Assembly (NCBI GenBank): GCA_031288475.1
Contig: JAITRJ010000020.1
Location: forward strand, 1 to 32,429
Direction: 5' to 3'
Length of the DNA stretch: 32,429 nucleotides
DNA from: Helicobacteraceae bacterium
Lineage (GTDB): Bacteria > Campylobacterota > Campylobacteria > Campylobacterales > SZUA-545
In this document: one piece after another, positions 24,348-31,515 of the stretch
Layout of the letters: each line of letters starts with the position of its first letter
Position numbering within the stretch: position 1 is the stretch's first letter
Made by a program: the position numbers and the translations under genes
The notes under the pieces: model-generated
Told to the model about the DNA's origin: nothing
The model's input: the letters and a program-made list of their open reading frames with translations, nothing else
Database searches by the model: none

Positions 24348-24944
24348 ATGATGAAGTTTGTAGCCCGCTACCGGACAAAGTTCTCCAGAGCGATGGGGTG
24401 CGCGCTTGTTTTCTTTTTTGCCGTTTCCGATAAAAAATTGACGGGGGGAGGACAGATAATGTTCGCAACCGGATGCGTTCTGGTGGGGTACGCTATAGCC
24501 GGCAGGCTGTGGTGCGCTTCGTATATCGCCGGATACAAGACCAATCGCCTTGTTATGGAAGGTCCTTACTCAATATGCCGCAACCCGCTCTATTTTTTCA
24601 GCCTGCTCGGCGGAATTGGAGCGGGACTCTGCTCCAAATCGCTGACCATAACCGCCATCATCTTTACCGCCTTCGTCGTCATATACCCTATCACTATCGG
24701 GGCTGAGGAGAGAAAGCTGTCCGTTAAATTCCAAGAAGCGTACGCCAGATATAAGGAAGACGTTCCAAGGTTTATCCCCAAATATTCAAAGCTCCGCGAA
24801 CCGGCTGAATATACCGTTAACGCGAAGACATACAGACAGGAGGCAATTGACGCGATCTGCTTCGTCTGGATTATCGCGCTTTTCGAGTTTGTAAACGCTC
24901 TGATCGAGATGCAGATCATACCGACCTATTTTTCCATATATTAA
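24348..24944 (+). CDS. Isoprenylcysteine carboxyl methyltransferase / phospholipid methyltransferase-like membrane protein
   Basis: A 198-residue membrane protein with about four or five hydrophobic segments. The signature GPYSICRNPLYFFSLLGGIG (residues 67-86) followed by GAEERKLSVKFQEAYARYKE matches the ICMT/PEMT family, where the HxxxRNP-like and EE motifs bind S-adenosylmethionine. The substrate cannot be told. AAAGGA lies six bases before the ATG; a second ATG follows at once. It converges on the next gene with a gap of only three bases. Confidence 0.75.
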   Translation: MMKFVARYRTKFSRAMGCALVFFFAVSDKKLTGGGQIMFATGCVLVGYAIAGRLWCASYIAGYKTNRLVMEGPYSICRNPLYFFSLLGGIGAGLCSKSLTITAIIFTAFVVIYPITIGAEERKLSVKFQEAYARYKEDVPRFIPKYSKLREPAEYTVNAKTYRQEAIDAICFVWIIALFEFVNALIEMQIIPTYFSIY

Positions 24945-24947
24945 CGT

Positions 24948-26870
24948 TTAGCCGCCGGCCGCTTCGGGTATGTTATCTATAAGGCGGTACGGCGGATCGT
25001 GGATGATTTGTGTTTTGCGCGCTGTTAAAACCCACGAAGCGAACAGGATGAGCATCAGGCATAGAATCAGCGTCGCGACGCGTAACGTAGAGTCGTTTCG
25101 CCTGATGCTACCTAAATCCTTGAAGATCAGTGTCGTTTCGGGAAACCCGGCGGTTTCATACGCCCGCAGGTTTTTTTGCAGCCGCTCCATATGCGCCTGC
25201 ACATTCTGCTCTTTCAGACACTCCAGAAGCATCGTATCTACGCCGAAGTGCCGCGCGTATATCTCAAGGCTTTTCTCCCAGTCCACGGCGGCGCTTACGC
25301 GGACACTCCGCATCTCCGTGGTAAAAGCAATCCTAAGCAAAAAGGCGATGTAAGAGCGGAAAATTGGAAACTGGGAAAGTTTCGCGGCGTGGCGCTGCGT
25401 TGCGTCGCTCCTGCCGCTTCGCGCCGCCTCGTTCGCGCGGTTGAGCGCATCATCGCAGCGCGCCAGCAACCGTAAAAACGGCTTTGTATCGGTAAGGAAC
25501 GGATGCTTGAGTGCGAGATTGAACGCCTTTTTACGATCGCCTTCGTCGATAAAGTCAAACAGCGCTTGCGTCCTTTCATCCAGACGCGGCATATTCGGAT
25601 AGAAAAAGAGCTTTTTTGCCCTTTCAAATATGGAGAGATAGTCGTGGCGCTCCAGAAAAAATCCGATCGATCGCGCTATCTCTTCGGAGCGATCAAACGC
25701 TTCGGCGATGTGAGGAAGGGTTTTGACAATCGGGTGTTTTCCGCAAAACTCAAAGATCGCCTCCGTGTCGTCGTCTTTTACCAAAGCAAGCGCTTTGGCG
25801 AAAATGCGATGAAAGCCGATGATGTTTTCGCACATCTCTTTTTTTGCCTTCATAAACGGCGCGAGACTCTTTTTCGCTTCATCGATTCTGCCCTGCTCCA
25901 GCAGCGAGACTGCTCCTTCGCAAGCGAGCTTGAGTCCGTTTATAAATAGTTTGGCGGCGCTGGTTCGTCTGAGGATTGGATAGCTTTCGATCAGTCGGCT
26001 TGCAAGCGGGTTGTTTTTCAGCTTCGAGGCAAACCGCAAGGTGAGAAGCTGTCTTTCGTAGCCGATCGCCTCGTTTAGCGCCCTCTCTTTCGCGCCATCA
26101 AAAAGAAAAGGCGCGGCAATCTCCTCCGCCGCCGCGCGCAGCCCTTCCGCCAGAAAGGCGAGGACGCTGGGATATATGCTCTCTTCCCACGTGTTTTCAA
26201 GATATTCCATCAGCGCGTCGTCAATGATCAAAAAGCAGTTGGCGTCGATTGCGTTTCTGATGGCGGCAATGTCGTCCAGCGCCATCAGGGACACTACGTT
26301 TTCCCTCGCCGCTTTCATGTCAAACTCTTTGACAGCGCCGTTTTCTCCAGTTATCACAAACCGATCCGCGCTCATATCGATCCGCGCGATTGGCTCTTCT
26401 AAAACTTTCCAGCCGTAAAACGCACGGTTTTGAATCAGGTCAATCGCCGTCAGCGATCCGTCCGCGAGCGGGAGCAAAGCGGTGTTTCCAGAGACGATCG
26501 GCGCCGCGCTCACGGCGCTTGGGAGGACAATGACGCTTTCCAGAACGCCGCCCCCGTGCCACGAGACGATCAGCGCTTCGCCGCTGTTTGTATCCAGAAG
26601 CAGGCGTCCGCGCTCAAGAAAAGCGCCGCGCGAAACCGGTTTGGGAAGCCCGAATTCCAGCGCGATCCGATGCAGCGTTAAATCGTATATAAAAGCGGAA
26701 AGCGAATCGTCCGAAACAAAGATAAACCTGCCGGCGGCGTCGGCAAAGATCGTTTGCAGGATGCCGACGGGTTTTTCGCAGAACGAAGCGATTTTGCCAT
26801 GCCAGTAGAACGTCAGCAGACCGTCATCGTTGATTTCCGCCAGCAGGGTGTTTAAACGGACGCTAACCAT
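24948..26870 (-). CDS. Unknown membrane protein: propeller-like N-terminus, helical-repeat middle, C-terminal membrane segment
   Basis: A 640-residue protein I cannot assign to a named family. Residues 1-190 are beta-rich with WD40/PQQ-like units (GRFIFVSDDSLSAFIYDL, DRFVITGENGAVKEFDM). Residues 200-580 are almost entirely helical and contain helix-pair repeats; for example EAIFEFCGKHPIVKTLPHI resembles KAFNLALKHPFLTDTKPFL further on. A single membrane helix lies at about 597-617 (LILCLMLILFASWVL), leaving a short tail. There is no signal peptide, so the large part is probably cytoplasmic. It is divergent from the M23 peptidase gene with only 52 bp between. Confidence 0.65.
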   Translation of the reverse strand: MVSVRLNTLLAEINDDGLLTFYWHGKIASFCEKPVGILQTIFADAAGRFIFVSDDSLSAFIYDLTLHRIALEFGLPKPVSRGAFLERGRLLLDTNSGEALIVSWHGGGVLESVIVLPSAVSAAPIVSGNTALLPLADGSLTAIDLIQNRAFYGWKVLEEPIARIDMSADRFVITGENGAVKEFDMKAARENVVSLMALDDIAAIRNAIDANCFLIIDDALMEYLENTWEESIYPSVLAFLAEGLRAAAEEIAAPFLFDGAKERALNEAIGYERQLLTLRFASKLKNNPLASRLIESYPILRRTSAAKLFINGLKLACEGAVSLLEQGRIDEAKKSLAPFMKAKKEMCENIIGFHRIFAKALALVKDDDTEAIFEFCGKHPIVKTLPHIAEAFDRSEEIARSIGFFLERHDYLSIFERAKKLFFYPNMPRLDERTQALFDFIDEGDRKKAFNLALKHPFLTDTKPFLRLLARCDDALNRANEAARSGRSDATQRHAAKLSQFPIFRSYIAFLLRIAFTTEMRSVRVSAAVDWEKSLEIYARHFGVDTMLLECLKEQNVQAHMERLQKNLRAYETAGFPETTLIFKDLGSIRRNDSTLRVATLILCLMLILFASWVLTARKTQIIHDPPYRLIDNIPEAAGG

Positions 26871-26910
26871 AGCTTAAGCATAACAAAAGACTCTTTTAGC
26901 CGCGCTGATA

Positions 26911-26916
26911 TATAAT
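26911..26916 (+). promoter_or_regulatory. -10 box of the M23 peptidase gene
   Basis: A perfect TATAAT ends six bases before the ATG at 26923. The usual start point would fall on the A of that ATG, predicting a leaderless mRNA. No clear -35 box is seen. Confidence 0.5.
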
Positions 26917-26922
26917 CGTTCA

Positions 26923-27759
26923 ATGCGAAAGATATGTATGCTTATTGCCTGCCTAGCGGCGGCGTTTTCTGATGGCGACACAAACTATCCCGGCGGGATT
27001 GCCATAGTTCCGCTCGGCGTTTCCGGCGTTAAGCCGGCCAACGTTACCTTTAACGGCAAGCCGCTGAGAGTCGAAAGACTCCCCGGCAACGAATGGGCGG
27101 CGGTCGTGGGGCTTTCGATTGACACTATGCCGAACAGTACGCAGGTTGTTTTGAGAAAGGGGACGGGGAACCAAAACGTGGAGGTACCCTTCACCGTAAT
27201 CTACAAAGAGTACCCGCTCCAGAAGGTAACGGTGGATGACAGCTTTCTTAATCTCGACGAGGCGACGCAGAAACGCGTACAGGCGGAAAGCGTCAAGCTC
27301 AATAAGGAGCTTGCCGCTTTTACGCAGCCAGCCGCCGGTCTTGATCTCTCCCTGCCGCTTTTAGCGCCGATCAGCGGGCAGTTTGGGGCGAAGCGCATAT
27401 TTAACGCGCAGCCGCGCCGACCGCACAGCGGAACGGATATCGCGGCGGTGAAAGGTACGGCGGTGAAAGCGGCGCAGAATGGAACCGTGGCCCTGAGCGA
27501 GCAGTTTTTCTTTTGCGGTAATATGGTGCTTCTCAACCACGGCGAAGGGCTTTTTACGATGTACTGTCATCTGGACAAGCGATCCGTAAACGCCGGCAAA
27601 AAGGTCAGGCGGGGCGACGCGATTGGAACGGTGGGCGATACGGGAAGGGTAAGCGGAGCGCATCTTCACTTTGCCGCCGCTTTAAACGGAGACCTCATCG
27701 ATCCCCTGCTTCTGCTTTCCGGCGAGGATCGCGCAAATCTTCTAAACCAGCAGCGATAA
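26923..27759 (+). CDS. Secreted M23 family metallopeptidase (LytM-type endopeptidase)
   Basis: A 278-residue protein with a short signal peptide (MRKICMLIACLAAAFS), an Ig-like N-terminal domain (residues 25-95), a helical linker and an M23 domain at about 150-265. The zinc site is His168-x3-Asp172 (PHSGTDIA) and His-Leu-His at 247-249, with His216 in YCHLD. All catalytic residues are present, so it should cleave peptidoglycan cross-links. In Campylobacterota such enzymes shape the cell. There is no ribosome binding site upstream, which agrees with the leaderless prediction. Confidence 0.92.
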   Translation: MRKICMLIACLAAAFSDGDTNYPGGIAIVPLGVSGVKPANVTFNGKPLRVERLPGNEWAAVVGLSIDTMPNSTQVVLRKGTGNQNVEVPFTVIYKEYPLQKVTVDDSFLNLDEATQKRVQAESVKLNKELAAFTQPAAGLDLSLPLLAPISGQFGAKRIFNAQPRRPHSGTDIAAVKGTAVKAAQNGTVALSEQFFFCGNMVLLNHGEGLFTMYCHLDKRSVNAGKKVRRGDAIGTVGDTGRVSGAHLHFAAALNGDLIDPLLLLSGEDRANLLNQQR

Positions 27760-27827
27760 GAGCTGCGGCGCGCCGGAACCAAACCAAAGAGCTTGAGCGC
27801 TGTTTGATTTCCAGTCCGGATAGCGAG

Positions 27828-27929
27828 ATGGAGGTGTTCGGACGGCCGATCGGTCGCGGCGCGGTAAAAATCGCCGAGAATCGCTCTCTGCCGCTCTTTG
27901 CGCGCATAAATAAGATTTCGGATAGATGA
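27828..27929 (+). CDS. Short reading frame of 33 codons, possibly a gene remnant
   Basis: The frame begins MEVFGRPIGRGAVKIAENRS and ends before the DUF4261 gene. It stays open further upstream without an ATG, into the end of the peptidase gene. The ribosome binding site is poor. The pattern VFGRPIGRGAV is faintly like the SpoA/FliN domain, but this is too weak to name it. Confidence 0.2.
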   Translation: MEVFGRPIGRGAVKIAENRSLPLFARINKISDR

Positions 27930-27942
27930 AAAGGAACTTGTT

Positions 27943-28803
27943 ATGGACGGCGTTTTGCGGCAGGATTTAAGCAGGAAAGCGGGAAACGGCGGCGTTTACG
28001 CGATAAATCTGCTATTTAAAGAGCGCGCCGACGCGCCCGAAACCGTGACGCTGCAAAGCAAAGTCGAGGCGAAGTTCGGCGAAATCGACAAAGTCGCCGA
28101 CAACGCGAATATCGCCTCTTTCGCTTTGTTAAACCGCGCCTGTATGATTGAAGAGGGCAAAGCGATCCCGCCGATGATTATGCTCGTCGGTTGCGACAGG
28201 CTCAGCAAACCGCTCGCCGATGGCATAGCCAGAACGCAGTTCTGGGACGTTGAAAACGGCGCGCGGCTGTTGGACTCTCTGCCTTTCAGCGCGGTTTTGT
28301 GCGATTTTATGGCGCGCGGTTTAGAGCCTTTGGCGCGGGCGGAGATACTGGCCGACTGGCTTGATATAGCGCTCGATCTGTTTCCGTCCTGCAAAGCGGT
28401 CTACTTTCAGCCCAGCGCGAAACTGCTCTTGGCCGGGCAGTTGCGCGATAATCCTTACCGCGATCGCGGCGCGGCACGCTTTTTATACGGCGGCGTAAAT
28501 ACCCGGCACTTTCGCGTGGACGGTACAGGCGACAGCGTTGTGGATACGCTTGGAATGTTTGCCTTTGGGTTAGCCGATATTCAATACCACTTTCGCGATC
28601 TGAATATAAACGACGTTGTAAGGCATGCTTACAATACGGCGATCTATCAGTTTGAAAACGGCGAACCGATCAAAGACGGAAACACCGTTGACGGCGCGGC
28701 GGGCGAAAAATGGTTATGCCGCTATGAACAGGCGCTGATCCAGCCATCGCGCGAGGTATTGGACATAGCTCCGGCGGCGCGCGCGGCGGGCAGCAGAGGC
28801 TAG
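27943..28803 (+). CDS. DUF4261 domain-containing protein
   Basis: A 286-residue soluble protein without signal or membrane segments. The block VDTLGMFAFGLADIQYHFRD (residues 201-220) is the conserved core of DUF4261 as I recall the family; upstream FLYGGVNTRHFRVDG and CKAVYFQPSAKLL fit too. The family has no established function. The start is well supported by AAGGA seven bases before the ATG. It stands alone, followed by repeats and no partner gene. The C-terminus (AARAAGSRG) is low complexity. Confidence 0.65.
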   Translation: MDGVLRQDLSRKAGNGGVYAINLLFKERADAPETVTLQSKVEAKFGEIDKVADNANIASFALLNRACMIEEGKAIPPMIMLVGCDRLSKPLADGIARTQFWDVENGARLLDSLPFSAVLCDFMARGLEPLARAEILADWLDIALDLFPSCKAVYFQPSAKLLLAGQLRDNPYRDRGAARFLYGGVNTRHFRVDGTGDSVVDTLGMFAFGLADIQYHFRDLNINDVVRHAYNTAIYQFENGEPIKDGNTVDGAAGEKWLCRYEQALIQPSREVLDIAPAARAAGSRG

Positions 28804-28836
28804 CGCCGCCTCCCAATCCATCCGTTGCGGTTTTAG

Positions 28837-28854
28837 TGCCGGATTGCCGCGCTG
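28837..28854 (+). repeat. Short direct repeat, copy 1
   Basis: TGCCGGATTGCCGCGCTG, identical over 18 bases to a second copy at 28955-28972. Both lie in the gene-free stretch after the DUF4261 gene. Confidence 0.8.
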
Positions 28855-28954
28855 CCACGCGACAGCTCTCAATGCAATTCTCTCTTTGTCATCGCGGGGA
28901 TCGTTAGCGGGCAAGCAGGTCAAAACACAGCAAAGAAAACGGAACGTTTTGGGT

Positions 28955-28972
28955 TGCCGGATTGCCGCGCTG
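28955..28972 (+). repeat. Short direct repeat, copy 2
   Basis: Second identical 18-base copy, 118 bases after the first. The stretch 28804-29288 holds these repeats and a candidate small RNA but no recognisable protein gene. Confidence 0.8.
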
Positions 28973-28984
28973 TTTTCAATGGCG

Positions 28985-29012
28985 TTACAATGACGGAGGA
29001 TTGTTATATGAT
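28985..29012 (+). promoter_or_regulatory. Candidate promoter of a small RNA
   Basis: TTACAA (28985-28990), a 16-base spacer and TATGAT (29007-29012) resemble a sigma-70 promoter. Transcription would begin near 29019. Confidence 0.35.
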
Positions 29013-29018
29013 AAATTC

Positions 29019-29101
29019 ATTGAAATATTAATACTCGTATTGCCCTTAAGACCCGCAACGCTGCGTGTTCCACGCTAACCCCGCTCTCCTTGCGGTTTTT
29101 T
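29019..29101 (+). ncRNA. Candidate small RNA ending in an intrinsic terminator
   Basis: The predicted transcript of about 83 nt lies between the candidate promoter and a terminator. Its 3' part has CCGCAA (29053-29058) pairing with TTGCGG (29090-29095), an inner hairpin GCGTG-TTC-CACGC (29063-29075), and a T6 run. A seven-codon frame with a good GGAGG site (29008-29031) starts within the -10 box. No known RNA family was recognised. Confidence 0.3.
29053..29101 (+). terminator. Two-tier intrinsic terminator
   Basis: A 6-bp base stem CCGCAA/TTGCGG encloses a 5-bp hairpin and is followed by six T residues. No gene on the plus strand ends close upstream, which points to a short transcript. Confidence 0.5.
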
Positions 29102-29288
29102 ACGACAACGGCTAACGCCGGCTAATTTCACCGATACAAATAACCGTTGCTTTTTTGCCCTGTTCCGCGTCAAAGCAGATTGACGCCGAGCGTAAAACAG
29201 TTTGTCAGAACATTGCGGTTTACGCGCTTATGGCTATAACGCCTGGCGCGAAATGTCAATACGTCGCGCTGTCTGCGCTAAAGGCGGT

Positions 29289-29996
29289 TTAATTGCCATA
29301 ATAATCAATATGCCAATCAATAGTTGTTGAGCCGTATATGTTAAACCATCTTGTTGGATTGTCGCGCCCGCACCAAGCGTTAACGCAGCTAAAGCCGTCT
29401 GAATCAGAGAAGTATTTATAAGCGTCAAACCGTGCGCTCATATTCTCGTTATAATTGCGCCATACGTAAAAGAAGCCGACGGAAGCGGATGAGATTTTGC
29501 CGAATACCTCCTCGAACTTATCGTCATTCGGGACAAAGCCCCCGTTGCCATAAAGCGTAAGTTCAAGCCGGTATTTGTCGCCTTCATCGCCGATTTCGGC
29601 AAGCGCGTGCATCCCCTCCTCCACGGCGCATTTTTCGTAATATGAGTTCGCGCCAAAATAGTTGACGTACCCCGCTTTCGCCAGCCTTTCTCTTAGCTCC
29701 TTCAGCTCCCCTTCGGTTACGGTTACGTAAGAGATTTTGCCAATCGTGTGCGAAAGCGTAGCGCCGCTGCTGTCAAAAGAAGGGAAAAGAAGATAATCTT
29801 CTACACCGCCCGCGCCGTCAATGCTCGCGTTTAATTTACTACAAACGGGATAATTACCGCCCGTCTGATTGCCGGATCCGCCATCCGATCCGCCGCAGCC
29901 GATCAGAAAAAATAAAATGGCTAAGCAGGCGAACAGTTTGTTCAACGTTCTTCTCGCAAATGGGGGGGGGGGGGGGGCAAGAAAGAAGCGCGGCAC
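29289..29996 (-). CDS. Putative phase-variable secreted lipoprotein of unknown function
   Basis: In the sequenced state the open frame starts at GTG 29996 and gives 235 residues. The hydrophobic signal LFACLAILFFLIGC ends in a lipobox with the lipidated Cys at residue 34, followed by the Gly/Ser-rich tether GGSDGGSGNQTGG. The mature part (about 200 residues) has a Cys in each third and no family I know. A run of 16 C encodes the Pro stretch before the signal. The ATG at 29998, which has AAGGA eight bases upstream, is out of frame with this run and stops after 18 codons; 17 or 14 C would join it to the lipoprotein. A TTG at 29945 after the run is an alternative start. A near-consensus promoter lies upstream. 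Confidence 0.75.
   Translation of the reverse strand: MPRFFLAPPPPPFARRTLNKLFACLAILFFLIGCGGSDGGSGNQTGGNYPVCSKLNASIDGAGGVEDYLLFPSFDSSGATLSHTIGKISYVTVTEGELKELRERLAKAGYVNYFGANSYYEKCAVEEGMHALAEIGDEGDKYRLELTLYGNGGFVPNDDKFEEVFGKISSASVGFFYVWRNYNENMSARFDAYKYFSDSDGFSCVNAWCGRDNPTRWFNIYGSTTIDWHIDYYGN
29962..29977. repeat. Homopolymeric G/C tract of 16 bases
   Basis: Sixteen consecutive G on the plus strand, C on the coding strand, lie between the ribosome binding site and the signal peptide codons of the lipoprotein. Tracts of this length are known contingency sites in Campylobacter and Helicobacter. The exact length may vary within the population or be a sequencing error. Confidence 0.9.
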
Positions 29997-30033
29997 ATCT
30001 CGACGATCCTTGGATTTTTTTGACGAAGACGGG

Positions 30034-30061
30034 ATTATAATCTTTTTTTACTAACCGTCAA
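30034..30061 (-). promoter_or_regulatory. Near-consensus promoter of the lipoprotein gene
   Basis: On the minus strand TTGACG (30061-30056), a 16-base spacer and a perfect TATAAT (30039-30034) are present. Transcription would start near 30027, about 29 bases before the ATG at 29998, so the homopolymer is inside the transcript and would act on translation, not on the promoter. Confidence 0.75.
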
Positions 30062-30555
30062 TAATTTTACGAACCGGGCTTTCAAACAAAACTCAGGGAT
30101 CGGGGGCTTAATGTCTTTCCGCCGAAACGCCGCGCGATTACGACGCGGCGTTTCGGAAGACGACGCTGAAACTGGAGATTTGCGCCGTCCGCAATTAGGA
30201 AGGGAAGCGTAGCGCTTCGTCGTCGGTCGCTCTTCGCGATTCCAGCGCCGCGTTGCCTTCTCGCGCGACGCTGGATGCCTGCGCCAAAGGCGAGCGCCGC
30301 TCGCGCTTCTTTCTTCCTTGCGACAGCGGCGGATTAAGAACGCCCCTATTACGAAACGCGCGGCGCAAACCGCAGAGACGAAGGAGCTTAAAATCGCCGA
30401 CGGGATATCAAGGCTGATGTATTCTGAAGAAAACCGCGGTTGATCCCAGGGATGATCACCAGCGATACGGTGAATTTTAAGAAACTGCAAAAAACAAAAA
30501 ATTACATAAATATCATCCGGGAAGAACTTATAATTGTTTTCATCTTTACTGTGCG
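30062..30555. other. Gene-free interval with strong inverted repeats
   Basis: About 490 bp between the lipoprotein promoter and the end of the dam pseudogene. It contains the 13-bp hairpin at 30122-30156 and an imperfect one from CCAGCG (30242) to CGCTGG (30274). The open frame on the minus strand is Arg-rich and made from these repeats, so it is not taken as a gene. Confidence 0.5.
30122..30156. repeat. Perfect 13-bp inverted repeat
   Basis: CCGAAACGCCGCG (30122-30134) pairs perfectly with CGCGGCGTTTCGG (30144-30156) around a 9-base loop. No T-run follows on either strand, so a repeat-type or mobile palindrome is more likely than a terminator. Confidence 0.8.
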
Positions 30556-31386
30556 CTACTCATAATTCCGCACTATCACTTCATCAATTTCGGCGCGTTT
30601 TGCCTGAACAACGGTAATGTTGTAGGACGCGTACCGCTCTTTTATAAAATCTGTCGCGGAGGGAGTTTGAAAGCATAAATTTTATGCCCCTCGCGTCCAG
30701 CTCGTCGCATGCGGCGCGGAGCGCAATCTGATCTTCGCGCGAAAAACTTCCGCGCGCGTAACCCGTGAAATTGGCGGTATCGGACGCGGGGTCATAGGGC
30801 GGATCAAGGTAGACAAACGCCTCTTTTGGCAGCGTTCGAAGCACGTCGGCGTAATCAATTGATGTCATACTGACCGCGGCGGCGTTTAAGTACGCGCTTA
30901 CAGCCTGAAGTGTCGGGGCGTTTACGATGTTCGGGTTGCGGTAGCCGCCAAACGGCGAGTTGAATTCTCCGGCGCTGTTTACCCTAAACAGCCCGTTGTA
31001 GCAGGTCTTGTTCAGATACAGGTCTTGTTCAGATACAGAATACGGGCGGCTTTCTCAACGGCGGTTCGCGCTTCGTACGCGGTTTTGTCTCTGTCCCAGT
31101 CGCGGATGGCATAGAAATAATCGGCTTCGTTTCTAAACGTTTTCAAAACGGCTATGAGCGCTTCAGCGTTGTCTTTGATCGCGCCGTATACGCCCATCAA
31201 CTCGACGTTTATATCGTTGATAAAGGCGGTCTGAGGCTGTAAGTTAAAAAGCAGCGCTCCGCCGCCGACAAACGGCTCACAGTAAACGGTTATATTATCG
31301 GGCAGCAGCGAAATCAGCGCGTCGAGCAACTGCCTTTTGCCGCCAGCCCATTTCAAAACGGGCGCGGCTGGTTTGTTTTTCTTCAT
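30556..31386 (-). pseudogene. dam: Dam-type (D12 class) DNA adenine methyltransferase, frameshifted twice
   Basis: Joined across two frameshifts the protein is a full D12 methyltransferase: PVLKWAGGKRQLL (motif X), CEPFVGGGALLFNL (motif I), the mid part YNGLFRVNSAGEFNSPFGGY, YLDPPYDP (motif IV) and a tail ending EIDEVIVRNYE. The first break is a 17-bp tandem duplication at 31002-31035 after LYLNKTC. The second is a 4-bp duplication (GGAG twice, 30658-30665) after MLSNS; removing it restores ATDFIKERYASYNITVVQAK. Between AKRA and EIDEV about ten residues usual in the family are also missing. Family knowledge: such enzymes methylate the A of GATC-type sites. An upstream ATG at 31425 overlaps a TATAAT box, so the ATG at 31386 is preferred. 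Confidence 0.88.
31002..31035 (-). repeat. 17-bp tandem duplication that frameshifts dam
   Basis: CAGGTCTTGTTCAGATA occurs twice head to tail (31002-31018 and 31019-31035). Removing one copy restores the reading frame LYLNKTCYNGLFRVN, which is what the family has. Confidence 0.95.
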
Positions 31387-31515
31387 CAGGCGCGGACTCT
31401 TTTTCGCAACGTTGACTGCGCGCATTATACGCCCGCCTCGCTACAAAGAGCGTTTCTTATTAACCCCGCCGCAAAACGCGCGATCAATACGCGATGGACA
31501 AAAGGACCAGCGGCG

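Noticed and set aside
29234-29428. 64-codon frame on the minus strand
   Set aside because: Overlaps the 3' end of the lipoprotein gene in a different frame and has no independent support.
30035-30490. 151-codon frame on the minus strand
   Set aside because: Arg/Ser-rich translation of hairpin-forming DNA; it also contains the lipoprotein promoter.
31387-31425. Earlier dam start at 31425
   Set aside because: This ATG overlaps a TATAAT box, and the residues before KKNKPAAPVLKWAGG are not family-like; it cannot be excluded.
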